The notes beneath the pieces were generated by a model. It did not search any database. It was not told the DNA's origin and saw only the letters and a list, made by a program, of their open reading frames with translations. Positions 1-8,968 of a DNA stretch of 64,000 nt are shown here, one piece after another. Where the stretch lies: the NCBI GenBank assembly GCA_040771825.1, contig JAXGZG010000005.1, positions 1 through 64,000 on the forward strand. Direction: 5' to 3'. Within the stretch, counting starts at the first letter, position 1, and each line of letters starts with the position of its first letter. The position numbers and the translations under genes were made by a program. This stretch comes from JAXGZG01 sp040771825 (lineage in GTDB: Bacteria; Bacillota; Sulfobacillia; Fermentithermobacillales; Fermentithermobacillaceae).

Positions 1-144
1 GGCAGATCTTTCCTCGTGAAGCCCCAATTCCGCATCCTCCCATATCTTGTCGCTGAGGTCAATAAGGTCCTGTTGGTGCCGTTTGATCCACTCGAAGCCC
101 TGGGATGCCACGAGATTCTTCCCGGTGTTCTGGGTTGTGTCCAT
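1..144 (-). CDS. M20-family amidohydrolase, N-terminal fragment cut by window edge
   Basis: The first 48 codons of a minus-strand gene that runs off the left edge. The start is ATG at 144-142, preceded by a GGGGG-type ribosome binding site. The translation contains WIKRHQQDLIDLSDKIWED followed by AELGLHEERSA. This is the usual opening of M20D metallopeptidases related to aminobenzoyl-glutamate or amino-acyl hydrolases, where the helix before the (E/W)-x-AELG motif starts the catalytic domain. No metal ligands are inside the window, so activity cannot be judged. It is divergent from the S9 peptidase at 286. The family call rests on the short N-terminal motif only. Confidence 0.65.
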   Translation of the reverse strand, partial: MDTTQNTGKNLVASQGFEWIKRHQQDLIDLSDKIWEDAELGLHEERSA

Positions 145-193
145 TGCTTCAATCCCCCGTTCTCTAAAATTGGCCCTAATACAGAATTCGACT

Positions 194-216
194 TCCCTAG
201 GGCAAAGTCCTAGGGA
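194..216. repeat. Inverted repeat in divergent promoter region
   Basis: TCCCTAGG (194-201) and CCTAGGGA (209-216) form a perfect 8-bp inverted repeat with a 7-base spacer. It lies in the 141-bp gap between the divergent M20 gene and the S9 peptidase. It could be an operator for a dimeric regulator or a hairpin in the S9 leader. No regulator can be assigned. Confidence 0.5.
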
Positions 217-285
217 GGGATTCCAGTTTTCTTCGATGAAGTGTTAGGTGGATCCTGTCCACACTGCATAAGAGGAGGTCAATCT

Positions 286-2337
286 ATGGTAGAAAAAAGG
301 CGTCTTACTTCAGATGACCTGTACAGGTTGGCGTTTGTCTCTGATCCTCAGATTTCGCCTGATGGCAAGAACATAGCTTACGTCAAGACACACATCGATG
401 AAAAAACCAAGGAGTATCGGTCACACATCTGGATGGTGCCCGCTAGGGGAGGAGACCCCAAGCAGTACACTTCGGGGCCTAAGGCCGACACGTCTCCACG
501 CTGGTCTCCTGATGGAACCAAGTTGGCTTTTCTTTCCGATCGGCAAGGAGACAGACAGATATTCATCGTACCCACCACCGGAGGCGAAGCCCGTCCGCTA
601 ACCAAAATGCGGCGAGGCGCAGGTGCACCTGTATGGTCTCCCGATGGTCTGAAAGTCGCTTTCACCGTGGCGCTCGATCCCGAGGACAAACCCGAAGAAT
701 ACGAGGTACCGATGGATCAGAAAGCCAAAGATTCTTTGGAGAAGAAAAGAAGAGATGAACCCACTATCCTCTCTAGACTCCGGGTTAAGGCCGACGCGGC
801 CATGGGCCTTGTCCCTAACCGCTTCTCCCACATATTCGTCAAGGATGTCAAAGGAGACCTCCCGGCCAAGAAGGTGACCATGGGAGACTTCAACCATTCG
901 TCGCCAGCGTGGTCGCCTGACGGCACCAAGTTTGCATTTAGCTGCAACATGCGCGACGACGCCGACTGGGAGCCTTGGTTCTCAGACATCTACGTGATGC
1001 CATGGGAAGGCGGCGAGGCCAAAAAACTCACTCCATCTAAAGGCCCCTCCGGCGGAGCCCGCTGGACCCCCGACGGCAAGTATATAGTCTACGGCGGCCA
1101 TAACATGGAGTATGGCGGGCCTACGTTGACTAGGCTCTGGAAGGTTCCAGCGGAAGGCGGCGAACCCATCCTCTTGACCGGATCCTTTGACAGGTCTTTG
1201 GGAGACAGCACTGCGGTTGATTCCCGGCTGGGAGGTTCCAGCGGAGGCCCTACTATCAGCCCAGATGGCAGAACTGTCTACTTCCTCTCCAGCGACCAAG
1301 GGCGCACTTCGGTCTGGTCGGTCTCAATAGATGGCGGCGAGGTCGAGAACGTGGTGGGCGGCGACCGCCACATCTTCGGATTCACAATGGACGCTTCAGG
1401 AACCAAGATGGCCCTTGGAGTATCCACCCCCACTCTGCCCGGGGACATTGCCTCTTACTGCCTGAATTCTGGGACTGAAAGAATGCTGACGGCCGTAAAC
1501 AAATCCCTTCTGGAAGAGACTTTCATCCAGTCTCCCCAGCTAATCCCCTTCAAAGCCAAGGATGGATGGCAGGAGTACGGATGGATCCTGAAGCCCGTGG
1601 GCTTCCAAGAAGGAAAGAAGTATCCGGCTGTCCTGGAGATCCACGGTGGTCCCCATTCCATGTACGGTTACGGGTTCCTTTTCGAGTTCCACCTTCTGGC
1701 CAACCGGGGCTACGCGGTGATTTACACCAACCCAAGGGGCAGCCAAGGCTTCGGCCAGGAGTTTGTCATGGCCGTAAACGGAGACTATGGCGGCATGGAT
1801 TTCCAGGACATCATGACTTGGACCGACGTTGCCATTGCCCAGGGGTACATCGATGAGAAGAGCATTGGAGTCACCGGAGGAAGCTACGGTGGCTTCATGA
1901 CCAATTGGATCGTTGGACAAACCCAAAGATACGCTGCGGCCGTCACCCAGCGGTCTATCTCTAACTGGACATCATTTCACGGGGTCTCAGACATCGGCTA
2001 CACGTTTTTGGAACGGGAGCTCTTGTGCGACATATGGAAGGACACCCAAAAGGTCTGGCAGTTCTCGCCTATCGCATACGTGGACAACGTCAAGACCCCG
2101 CTCCTCATCATCCACGCCGAGCAAGATATGAGGTGCCCCATAGAGCAGGGCGAGCAGTTCTACGTGGCCCTTAAGAAACGAAAAGTGGATGTGGAGATGG
2201 CCAGGTTCCCCGGGGCCAACCACGAGCTGTCCCGAGGCGGCAGGCCGGTGCTCAGAGTGGCTAGGCTCAACCAGATCCTGAGATGGTTTGACGGTCACAT
2301 TGAGAAGAACGCAGATGACTACGATCCGGCACTATAG
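286..2337 (+). CDS. S9 family serine peptidase (acylaminoacyl-peptidase / prolyl oligopeptidase type)
   Basis: A 683-residue cytoplasmic peptidase of the S9C type, expected to cleave short or N-acylated peptides. The N-terminal 400 residues carry WSPDG/SPDG-type beta-propeller (TolB/WD40-like) repeats. The C-terminal alpha/beta-hydrolase domain shows GGSYGG with nucleophile Ser533, Asp614 in AEQD and His646 in GANHE, a complete triad. No signal peptide is visible. An upstream in-frame ATG-like start at 241 exists, but ATG 286 is preferred because AGAGGAGG lies at the right distance (271-278) and the family alignment begins there. It is followed 64 bp later by the DUF4438 gene, probably in the same transcript. 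Length is normal for the family. Confidence 0.93.
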   Translation: MVEKRRLTSDDLYRLAFVSDPQISPDGKNIAYVKTHIDEKTKEYRSHIWMVPARGGDPKQYTSGPKADTSPRWSPDGTKLAFLSDRQGDRQIFIVPTTGGEARPLTKMRRGAGAPVWSPDGLKVAFTVALDPEDKPEEYEVPMDQKAKDSLEKKRRDEPTILSRLRVKADAAMGLVPNRFSHIFVKDVKGDLPAKKVTMGDFNHSSPAWSPDGTKFAFSCNMRDDADWEPWFSDIYVMPWEGGEAKKLTPSKGPSGGARWTPDGKYIVYGGHNMEYGGPTLTRLWKVPAEGGEPILLTGSFDRSLGDSTAVDSRLGGSSGGPTISPDGRTVYFLSSDQGRTSVWSVSIDGGEVENVVGGDRHIFGFTMDASGTKMALGVSTPTLPGDIASYCLNSGTERMLTAVNKSLLEETFIQSPQLIPFKAKDGWQEYGWILKPVGFQEGKKYPAVLEIHGGPHSMYGYGFLFEFHLLANRGYAVIYTNPRGSQGFGQEFVMAVNGDYGGMDFQDIMTWTDVAIAQGYIDEKSIGVTGGSYGGFMTNWIVGQTQRYAAAVTQRSISNWTSFHGVSDIGYTFLERELLCDIWKDTQKVWQFSPIAYVDNVKTPLLIIHAEQDMRCPIEQGEQFYVALKKRKVDVEMARFPGANHELSRGGRPVLRVARLNQILRWFDGHIEKNADDYDPAL

Positions 2338-2401
2338 AGCCGCTGAAGCCCTATGAGGGCGTTCTGGATAATAATCAATATAACTCGGAGGAGGTTCCAC
2401 A

Positions 2402-3256
2402 GTGCTCAAGACAAACCAAGACCGGCTAGTGATGATTTCGGTACAGGGCGAGATTTCCTCGCCATCGGCCGCTCCGCGCATCGGCTATGACGGCGTCGTC
2501 AGGGTCTCGCCAGGCACAGGCGGCATCACCTACAACGTGAAGGTAGGAGACCCCGCATTCGGCCTCGCAGGCGATCACGTCGAGCCCGGAGTGAGCAGCA
2601 AGAACAAGGATGAGCGCGCCAATTCTGGTTACAACACGTTATCGTGCGTTGGCAACACGGCCTGCGTTATCTCGGGCGATGCCAAAGGCGCTACAGGCAC
2701 AGTTACCGGCAAGCACGGAGGCATCGAGCATGTCCTGATACACTTCGACCGCGACACGTTGGAAAAACTGCAGGTAGGCGACAAGATTAACGTCCGGGCT
2801 TATGGACAAGGCCTGGAACTTACTGATTACCCTGAGGTCAAGTGCATGAACCTGGACCCCGGCTTGCTTTCTAAGTTGGGGATCGTGGAGAAAGATGGCG
2901 TGCTGGAAGTGCCCGTCGCCCACATCGTCCCGCCCGAGTTCATGGGAAGCGGTCTTGGAGCAGCATCGGCCGAGAGAGGCGACTACGACATCACCTCCAT
3001 GGAAAAGGAGAGGCTCTGCGAGTTGGGCCTAGACAAGATCCGTTTCGGTGACATCGTGGCGATCCAGGATTCTTCGTCGTTCTACGGCAGAAGCTACCGA
3101 AGGGGCGCCGTCATCATCGGAATCGTCGTTCACAGCGATTCCAACATTTCGGGTCATGGCCCCGGGGTGACCAGCCTTCTGACGGCTCTCAACGGCAAGA
3201 TCCGGCCAAAAAAAGTGGAGACAGCCAATTTGGCCGATTACTGCGGACTCTCGTAA
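2402..3256 (+). CDS. DUF4438 domain-containing protein
   Basis: A 284-residue soluble protein recognised as the DUF4438 family, found mainly in anaerobes and thermophiles; its biochemical role is unknown. Features seen include an N-terminal segment with APRIGYDGVVRVSPGTGG, the HVEPGVS motif, and a conserved C-terminal HSDSNISGHGPG segment, both family hallmarks. The start is GTG at 2402, with GGAGGAGG just upstream. It sits between the S9 peptidase and a LutC-like gene with short gaps (64 and 23 bp), so the three probably form one operon. The beta-rich, His/Asp-containing motifs would be compatible with an enzyme, but that is inference. Confidence 0.85.
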   Translation: MLKTNQDRLVMISVQGEISSPSAAPRIGYDGVVRVSPGTGGITYNVKVGDPAFGLAGDHVEPGVSSKNKDERANSGYNTLSCVGNTACVISGDAKGATGTVTGKHGGIEHVLIHFDRDTLEKLQVGDKINVRAYGQGLELTDYPEVKCMNLDPGLLSKLGIVEKDGVLEVPVAHIVPPEFMGSGLGAASAERGDYDITSMEKERLCELGLDKIRFGDIVAIQDSSSFYGRSYRRGAVIIGIVVHSDSNISGHGPGVTSLLTALNGKIRPKKVETANLADYCGLS

Positions 3257-3279
3257 GGGTTACAGGAGGTAGTCGACTC

Positions 3280-3930
3280 GTGAGCGATCCACACCAACAC
3301 GAAATATGGTTTGGGAAGGAACAGGCTAAGGCCTGCGCAGAGGCCCTTAAGCGCTCTGGCTTTACTGCATACTATGCAGATAGTGGCAGCGAAGCAGTAA
3401 GAGTAGTCTTAGGCGAAGTGCCCGTAGGAGCGTCTGTGGGCATAGGGGGTTCGGTAACCGTAAGGGAACTGGGACTTCCCGAGGCTCTCAAAGAAGCCGG
3501 GCACACGGTCTACGATCACTGGGATACATCCCTTGATGCAGCAGGCAGGGAGCATTCCAGAGACTCGCAGTTACAAGCCGACGTGTTCCTGTCCAGTTCC
3601 AACGCGGTGACCAAGCAAGGGGCGCTGGTGAACGTAGACGGCACCGGAAATCGCGTGGCAGCCATGATATTCGGGCCAAAGATCAGCATAGTGGTGATTG
3701 GCTACAACAAGATAGTTGATGGGATTCCCCAGGCCTTGGACAGGATCCACAACTACGTCGCGCCTGTGAACTACAGACGACTAAACATGAATACACCTTG
3801 CCAGGTGGGCGACAACTGCTCCACCTGCGGAAACCCCAAGGCGTGCCGGGTTACTACGTTCATCGAAGCCCCGCCGTCGGGGAAGAAGAAGTTCGTGGTA
3901 GTAGTCGTGGGCGAGCATCTGGGGTACTAG
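3280..3930 (+). CDS. LUD-domain protein (LutC/YkgG-like, lactate utilization family)
   Basis: A 216-residue protein of the LUD (DUF162) family, whose LutB/LutC members take part in iron-sulfur-dependent lactate oxidation. Stand-alone members like this one have no proven reaction. Seen: GIGGSVTVRELGL near residues 50-62, VDGTGNRVAAMIFGP near 115-130, and a C-terminal Cys cluster (CQVGDNCSTCGNPKAC) that could bind a metal or Fe-S cluster. The GTG start at 3280 follows AGGAGG. lutA and lutB are not nearby, so a complete LutABC complex is not supported by this window. It is the last gene of the S9/DUF4438 group, with a clear terminator downstream. Confidence 0.85.
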   Translation: MSDPHQHEIWFGKEQAKACAEALKRSGFTAYYADSGSEAVRVVLGEVPVGASVGIGGSVTVRELGLPEALKEAGHTVYDHWDTSLDAAGREHSRDSQLQADVFLSSSNAVTKQGALVNVDGTGNRVAAMIFGPKISIVVIGYNKIVDGIPQALDRIHNYVAPVNYRRLNMNTPCQVGDNCSTCGNPKACRVTTFIEAPPSGKKKFVVVVVGEHLGY

Positions 3931-4008
3931 GATACTACAGGCTGATGGCTGATGAATGAAGGATTCTGCGTTTGAAGCAGCCTCTTGCTCGTGGGTTTTG
4001 GTCAGCTT

Positions 4009-4040
4009 GCCGTCTGCGCATGCAGACGGCTTCCTTTTTT
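4009..4040 (+). terminator. Rho-independent terminator after the LUD-domain gene
   Basis: GCCGTCTGC (4009-4017) pairs perfectly with GCAGACGGC (4022-4030) around a GCAT tetraloop, followed by TTCCTTTTTT (4031-4040). It lies 78 bp after the stop of the LUD gene and should end the S9-DUF4438-LUD transcript. Confidence 0.9.
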
Positions 4041-4130
4041 GAGGCTTTGAGTTCCTGGGGGCTCTTGAGACCCCTGAGGAAAGAGACTTACCAGGCTTCT
4101 GCTCGCCTTGGGAAGAATGTCTCTATCAGG

Positions 4131-4146
4131 TGTCCGCTGGCGGACA
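4131..4146. repeat. Dispersed palindromic repeat, copy 1
   Basis: TGTCCGCTGGCGGACA, a 16-base near-perfect palindrome, five bases from the sfsA stop codon in a convergent intergenic region. Related copies lie at 12515-12530, 20811-20826 and 20843-20858, all also between convergent genes. Confidence 0.7.
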
Positions 4147-4151
4147 TCGGC

Positions 4152-4994
4152 TCACTCCACTTCCACCGGCACAGAAGAGGGATCCAGAATGATCTCGCGG
4201 GGAGTAACGACGCACCTATAGCCCAAAAGGCGCACGCCTTTCTCGTAGGCCTCTTTCAGGGCAAAGGCGAAGTCGGGATCGGTCTCCCGGTTCGGCTTCA
4301 CAACCTGGATATCATGCCTTTGAGCGATGAATACTGCGTAAGCTCGGTATCCTTGACTAACGGCTTTGGTGAGTTCTTTGAGATGGCGAGTGCCCCGCGT
4401 CGTCGGTGCATCTGGAAATAGACCCACACCATCAATGCACAAAGTGACCGACTTCACCTCAAGCAGGGCCCGTGGCCGGCCGTCACCTTCTAGCATGAAG
4501 TCAAATCTGCTGCGGGGAACTCTTGCCCGGGAGGCTCGAGCCTCCTGAGGCTCATTATCAGCCCGGTCACGAAGATCGGCATGGTCATAGTAATGCTCCG
4601 GGTGAACTCCTGTATATTGGGCTAATTCGTCTATGGCCTGCTTTCTAAGAGCAAGGCCGAACACCTTGTTGGGATACCTGGTATCCACCGACACCCATCT
4701 GTGAGAGCCATCAGGGCTCGTCCCGGAAGAAGCCAAAACCAAGTCGTGGGAAGTAGAACGTACTCTGGCGTTATGAAACAAATCTCCGTGGCTCGCCGCC
4801 TCTCGAACCATTGCCAAGTTCCCCGGATACACCAGTTCCTTGAGCCGTCCCGAATCGGCGATGTGGGCCCTAAACTCGGAATCTCCGATCTTGACTAAAG
4901 CCACAAACCTGTTTAGGCGATCGACTATGGTGGCTTCCTGTAGGCATCCCAAGTCTATCCTTACTGCTCCCCAAGGGTTTTCCACAACGTTCAC
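4152..4994 (-). CDS. sfsA: SfsA family protein (sugar fermentation stimulation protein homolog)
   Basis: A DNA-binding, nuclease-fold protein; E. coli SfsA is linked to maltose metabolism but its true role is unsettled. Seen: N-terminal RLNRFVALVKIGD with HIADSGRLKELVYPGN (OB-like region), then RFDFMLEG and LLEVKSVTLC, the PD-(D/E)XK-like core, followed by FPDAPTTRGTRHLKEL. At up to 280 residues it is longer than the usual 230-240. The extra length is a charged insertion of about 30 residues before RFDFML (DLRDRADNEPQEAR...). The first possible start is GTG 4994; GTG 4985 is a good alternative because AAAGGTG would then be correctly spaced. It lies 43 bp downstream of the MscS gene on the same strand. 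Confidence 0.92.
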   Translation of the reverse strand: MNVVENPWGAVRIDLGCLQEATIVDRLNRFVALVKIGDSEFRAHIADSGRLKELVYPGNLAMVREAASHGDLFHNARVRSTSHDLVLASSGTSPDGSHRWVSVDTRYPNKVFGLALRKQAIDELAQYTGVHPEHYYDHADLRDRADNEPQEARASRARVPRSRFDFMLEGDGRPRALLEVKSVTLCIDGVGLFPDAPTTRGTRHLKELTKAVSQGYRAYAVFIAQRHDIQVVKPNRETDPDFAFALKEAYEKGVRLLGYRCVVTPREIILDPSSVPVEVE

Positions 4995-5037
4995 CTTTCC
5001 CTGCTTTTGCCTCTGCTTCTGCTTCTATCTTGTCTGC

Positions 5038-5877
5038 CTAGCGCTCGTGGGGTTTCATGACAACCACTTTTGAGTACGGGATCTCGATTCCCGCTTCACT
5101 CAGCGCTTCCTTTGCCCGGATCCTCAACTCACGCTCCACACCCCAGTGTGCCAGCGGTTTTGTCTTTGCCCATATAGTCAAGCCGATTCCTGTGGCGTCA
5201 AGCCTCGTGATCCCTAAGACTCGCGGGCCTTCAGTCACTGATGGGAGTCTTGCTGCCTCTCCGCAGACTTTCTCGAGCACCCCCATGGCCTTCCTGACAT
5301 CGTCTTCGTGACTGATAATTACCTCGAACATTGCTCTGGAATCTGACCTGCTCTTGTTCGTGGTTTTGTCAACCAACCCGTTAGGTATAACGTGAACATC
5401 CCCTGACCAGTCTCTAAGGCGGGTGGTGCGAAGGCCGATTTCCTCCACAACCCCAGACAGCCCTGCTGCGGTTATGTAATCCCCGATGTCGTACTGGCGC
5501 TCGTATATGATGAAGAAACCCGTGATTACGTCCTTGACCAGGCTCTGAGCCCCAAAGCCAACTGCAAGACCCACAATGGCGGCGCCCCCCAGAAGGGCTT
5601 TGGTATCTATGCCCACGAGTTCGAGTACAGTGATAAGCGATACTATGGCAACAGTGTACCGGAGAGCGCTCTTCAGGATCCCCGACAGAGTCTTAGCCCT
5701 ACTGTCCTGCATTTGGGTCCCTCTGAACCTAACTGTGCCTCGAAAAATCTTGTGGATTAAGGAGTCCCCTAGTTTCACCACTATGGCAGCCATGATGCCC
5801 ACGGCCAGAATCCGGGCTGCGGCTCCCCCCAAGGCTGCAAAGGAAACAGTCTCGCTAGGCACGCTTTCGCCCCCCAA
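5038..5877 (-). CDS. Small-conductance mechanosensitive ion channel, MscS family
   Basis: A 279-residue inner-membrane channel that releases solutes on hypo-osmotic shock. Three hydrophobic helices are visible: about residues 14-36, 68-90 and the Gly/Ala-rich pore helix about 93-120 (AAIVGLAVGFGAQSLVKD, the MscS TM3 signature). A beta-domain follows (DYITAAGLSGVVEEIGLRTTRL, HVIPNGLV), then an alpha/beta C-terminal domain ending near YSKVVV. The length matches canonical MscS. It is followed on the same strand by sfsA. The start at 5877 opens with MGGESVPSETVS; shorter starts are not obvious. Confidence 0.93.
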   Translation of the reverse strand: MGGESVPSETVSFAALGGAAARILAVGIMAAIVVKLGDSLIHKIFRGTVRFRGTQMQDSRAKTLSGILKSALRYTVAIVSLITVLELVGIDTKALLGGAAIVGLAVGFGAQSLVKDVITGFFIIYERQYDIGDYITAAGLSGVVEEIGLRTTRLRDWSGDVHVIPNGLVDKTTNKSRSDSRAMFEVIISHEDDVRKAMGVLEKVCGEAARLPSVTEGPRVLGITRLDATGIGLTIWAKTKPLAHWGVERELRIRAKEALSEAGIEIPYSKVVVMKPHER

Positions 5878-6234
5878 AATCGCAACGCCTCGTGATAACC
5901 GCTATTCCTGATACCCGGGCCGAGAGCCCCGGCTACAAGCCCCGGTCCTGGGGCCAGTTAACGTGATGTACCTGGCACTCTCTTACTCTATATGACGGCC
6001 ACGCCTTGGGCAACAACACGCTCTTCGGAGTGTCCCTGGAACGATACTTGGACGGCTCGTGGACTAGTCATCAGTGATGAGTGGCTCCAGGAGCCGAAGC
6101 GACGGCGAGGATAGGATCCAGGGTCCGGCTCTTGGACGTCCCCTCAGAGTGTTACGGTACGGGCAGAAGGAATATCGTTCTTCCAAGAAGAAACGATGGA
6201 AAACTAGCGGAGTAATCCAAGTGAGGAGATAACC
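5878..6234. other. Divergent intergenic region, mscS / CPBP
   Basis: A 357-bp gap between divergent genes. It holds the CPBP ribosome binding site (GAGGAG about 6221-6226). A GGCTCC/GGAGCC small hairpin lies near 6083-6096. No ORF with convincing coding character and no riboswitch family was recognised. Confidence 0.5.
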
Positions 6235-7162
6235 ATGGCGGATAACCGTGAGCCTGCCGCCTTGACTCCTTTTGACGCAGGCAAGGCTATTGCCCTGACA
6301 TTTGTCGTTTCTGCTGTGGCCGCGCCTTTTCTGGGCAGCCGCTCTGGCATTGTTGGAGACCTGGCCACTTCCATCATCGCCCCCGCGGTGTGTGCGGTTT
6401 GTCTGGCGCAAACGCCTCTCATTCCGGGAATCGTTCTCTCTTGGAGCCGTGGATCTCCGGGACCTGGCCATTCCGACGGCAGTGTTTCTCTTAATTAAGA
6501 ACATGGAACTCGGCCTAATGGCGACGGCGGACATTATCTCGAGAGGCGCTCTAAGCAGGTGGGGGAATGTCTACCCCACGGCCGGTGAGGGCAGAACTCT
6601 GGCTGCCAATATGGTCATGGCAGCCTTAGTAGCACCCATTGTGGAGGAACTTGCGTTTAGAGGAGTCATCCTAAACTCGTTTCGACAGTGGAACTACGGT
6701 TGGGGCGCGATTATCCCAAGCGTCATATTCGCTTCTATGCATCATCCGATGGGGATTCCAGGCGCCTTCGTGGCAGGAGTAACCTTTGCATTGTTCGCCA
6801 TCAAGCACGGGTCTATCTTGGCCAGCACGGTGGTGCACAGCGTCGCAAATGCTTACCTTGTCTTTCTGGATGGCGTTACCCATAACCTCCCAGAGCCCGA
6901 ACAGAACGTGCTCTGTGCACTAATCGGCCTGGTAACATTGATACTGGTCATCAGTCGCCGGCAGTGGTTCAAGAATCTGTGGCAAGACTACCGCTGGCTG
7001 TGGAGACAATTCCGAGAACCGGATCAGTTCCGGCCGAGGCTCAAAGCCCTGTTGAGACACTGGTCCTACATAGTCATTATCATGTTCATTCTTCTTACCA
7101 TGGTGGCTGTCATAGCGGCGCCCTATCTGGAATGGATGAGAGAAGCCTACTCCCCTGCCTGA
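6235..7162 (+). pseudogene. CPBP family intramembrane metalloprotease, interrupted by a +1 frameshift
   Basis: Two overlapping reading frames together encode one CPBP (Abi/CAAX-prenyl protease type) membrane protein. The N-terminal part begins at ATG 6235 after GAGGAG (MADNREPAALTPFDAGKAIA..., first membrane helix) and is open to 6498. The rest is read one base further on and continues to 7162. The C-terminal part holds the catalytic motifs EELAFRG (EExxxR) and SVIFASMHH (FxxxH), plus several membrane helices. The switch must occur between about 6405 and 6440. Candidate points are the AAA at 6410-6412 (giving ...CLAQ-RLSFRESF...) or CTCTC at 6436-6440. The total length of 928 nt is one base more than a multiple of three. 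It could be a pseudogene, a sequencing error or, less likely, programmed frameshifting. The 3' end overlaps the convergent EamA gene by 16 bp. Confidence 0.75.
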
Positions 7163-8040
7163 GCCGGTGACCTTCGCCTGGACCCAAGGACTCCGGTCTC
7201 CGATACAAGCATGCCCGCAAGGACGCAGATAGCGCCTGCAATTTCTCTGCCCGTAAGCGTCTCCCCCGACATAAGCCAGGCGAAAAGAGCTCCAAACACG
7301 GGTTCAGCCGCAAAGATGAGGGCGGTGTGTGTGGCAGAAGTAAACCTCTGAACCGCTGACTGAGTGAGGAACGCAAAGGAAGTGCCAGCTAAGGCCATGT
7401 ATATGATGGCGGTCCGAGCGCCTTGGGGCACGGTCAGGGGCCGTTCAGCAACCAGCGCCAGGGCGAAAGAAAGAACCGCTACCACCAAAAGCTGAATGGC
7501 CGTAAAAAACACTGGGCTGCCCCGGTCCCCGTACACACCAACCATAAGAATGTGGGCGGCGAACCCGATGGAGCACAGGAACACCAGGAAGTCTCCCAGC
7601 GCCACCTGGAAAGGGAAAGTTAAGGACAGAAGTCCTAGACCGATAGTAGCAAGAGTCACGCCTGCAATCGAACCTAAGTCGGGCATTGTTCTCAAAAACG
7701 CCCTGGAAGCCACCGGGACCATAACCACGTAGAGCCCCGTAATGAAAGCGGCTTTGCCCGCATTTACTGTGACCAGCCCTAGAGTCTGGGTAATGTAGGA
7801 AAAGCACAACGCGAGACCAGTAAGACACGCCCCCAAGTAGAAAGAACGAGGTGCGCTGCGCCAAGACCGCCCTGTCCGAAACACATGCCACAATAATAGG
7901 ACTGCCCCTGCTATGAAAAACCGCACCGAGATGAAGGTGAGTGGCCCCATTGTGGCGATTGCGTTCTTTACCACAACAAAGGTGCTTCCCCATACTACCG
8001 TTACCAAGATAAGTAGGATATCTGCCGCGATGGGTGACAT
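7147..8040 (-). CDS. EamA/DMT-superfamily transporter
   Basis: A 297-residue membrane protein with about ten hydrophobic helices and two EamA repeats. The first contains TVVWGSTFVVVKNAI near the N terminus; the second contains AGTSFAFLTQSAVQRFTSATHTALIFAAEPVFGALFAWLMSGE, a typical DMT signature. It is expected to export or import small metabolites such as amino acids, but the substrate cannot be read from the sequence. ATG 8040 is the start; a weak AGGAG lies 15 bases upstream. It is not in an obvious operon, with 359 bp upstream and a convergent neighbour downstream. Confidence 0.92.
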   Translation of the reverse strand: MSPIAADILLILVTVVWGSTFVVVKNAIATMGPLTFISVRFFIAGAVLLLWHVFRTGRSWRSAPRSFYLGACLTGLALCFSYITQTLGLVTVNAGKAAFITGLYVVMVPVASRAFLRTMPDLGSIAGVTLATIGLGLLSLTFPFQVALGDFLVFLCSIGFAAHILMVGVYGDRGSPVFFTAIQLLVVAVLSFALALVAERPLTVPQGARTAIIYMALAGTSFAFLTQSAVQRFTSATHTALIFAAEPVFGALFAWLMSGETLTGREIAGAICVLAGMLVSETGVLGSRRRSPAQAGE

Positions 8041-8399
8041 TTTTGCGCTATTCGTCTCCTAACATCCGCTTCTTTGGCGAAGCCTCTTTGAGCCAAGCCC
8101 CCCAAGGGTACCAACATCGAGGCGGGTCAGCACTAGGCCGATCTCGATTCCATCCTCCGGCGGGTCCCAAGCCTACTCCCATATTACCAGACGTGACCCC
8201 GGATGTTATGGTCACTGCCCAGAATGCGTGACCGGAGGGGACATTTTCCTAAAAGGTACCGAAGTTACCCGCAAATCCGAGGAGGAGGCCTCTCTTCAGC
8301 GCATGGGGCTCTAGCGGCCATCCGAGAATCAAGGGTCAAGTTCGAGCAGCACAGGGGCAAAGCCCGCAAGGAGTAGGCACGGAGAAAAGCTTTGTTCGG
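8041..8399. other. Intergenic region between EamA and thioredoxin genes
   Basis: A 359-bp gap containing no confident gene. On the plus strand a frame with the text CYGHCPECVTGGDIFLKG ends at a TAG near 8312. It has no ATG, GTG or TTG before GTG 8228 and could only be a 28-codon ORF. No RNA element was recognised. The promoter of the EamA gene should lie near its right-hand neighbour side at about 8041-8120. Confidence 0.4.
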
Positions 8400-8849
8400 T
8401 TAGTCTATGAGGTTGTGGCTCTTTAGGATCTCCAGGATCTCTTGGTGGGTCTTGTATCCAACTACTGCGTCTTTCACACGCCCATGGAAATCGAAGATTA
8501 CCATGGTTGGAACCACTTCCACCTGGTATTTCCTGGCTTCGTGGGTGTTTTTCACAGCATTCATCTTATACACAAACACTTTCTCGCCAAGTTGGCTATT
8601 CACCTTGGCCAGTTCAGGTTCTAGTTTCTTGCACCAAGGGCAGGTTGTCGTGTAGAACTCGAGGATACCGGGTTTTCCGTCGCCCAAAGCGATCTCAAGT
8701 TGCCCCGAGTCCGCCTCAAGTATGATTTCGCCGGGATCCCCATACGTGGCGAGAGGCGTCCCGGAACTCATCAGGACTATGACCAAAACCAAGGCCCCCA
8801 AAGCGCCAAGGCGAACAAGCCATTTTAGAATAGTCTGCCGTTTGCTCAC
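8400..8849 (-). CDS. Membrane-anchored thioredoxin-like protein
   Basis: A 149-residue thioredoxin-fold protein with one N-terminal membrane helix (about residues 8-27), so the redox domain should face the cell exterior. The active site CPWC lies at residues 70-73 in EFYTTTCPWCKKLEPEL, and the cis-proline is in VEVVPTMVIFD. CPWC with an N-terminal anchor suggests a reductant or oxidant of extracytoplasmic thiols. GTG 8849 is chosen because GGGAGGG is seven bases upstream; a TTG two codons earlier overlaps the Shine-Dalgarno sequence. The CcdA-like gene lies 119 bp upstream on the same strand, so the two probably form an electron relay: CcdA passes reducing power to this protein. Confidence 0.9.
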   Translation of the reverse strand: MSKRQTILKWLVRLGALGALVLVIVLMSSGTPLATYGDPGEIILEADSGQLEIALGDGKPGILEFYTTTCPWCKKLEPELAKVNSQLGEKVFVYKMNAVKNTHEARKYQVEVVPTMVIFDFHGRVKDAVVGYKTHQEILEILKSHNLID

Positions 8850-8968
8850 AGCCAATCCCTCCCATCCTCTGATAGCAGCGGTTTGCCGGGGTCCCTATTC
8901 AACTCTGGAGCTAACCGCACCCTCGTATTGCCCGCGGCCACGGGCGTGGCCCTCAGACATAGGGCGCC

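Noticed and set aside
8140..8312. Plus-strand frame with CYGHCPECVTGGDIFLKGTEV
   Set aside because: No start codon upstream of GTG 8228 and only 28 codons after it; the two-cysteine-pair pattern may be chance. Kept only as a note.
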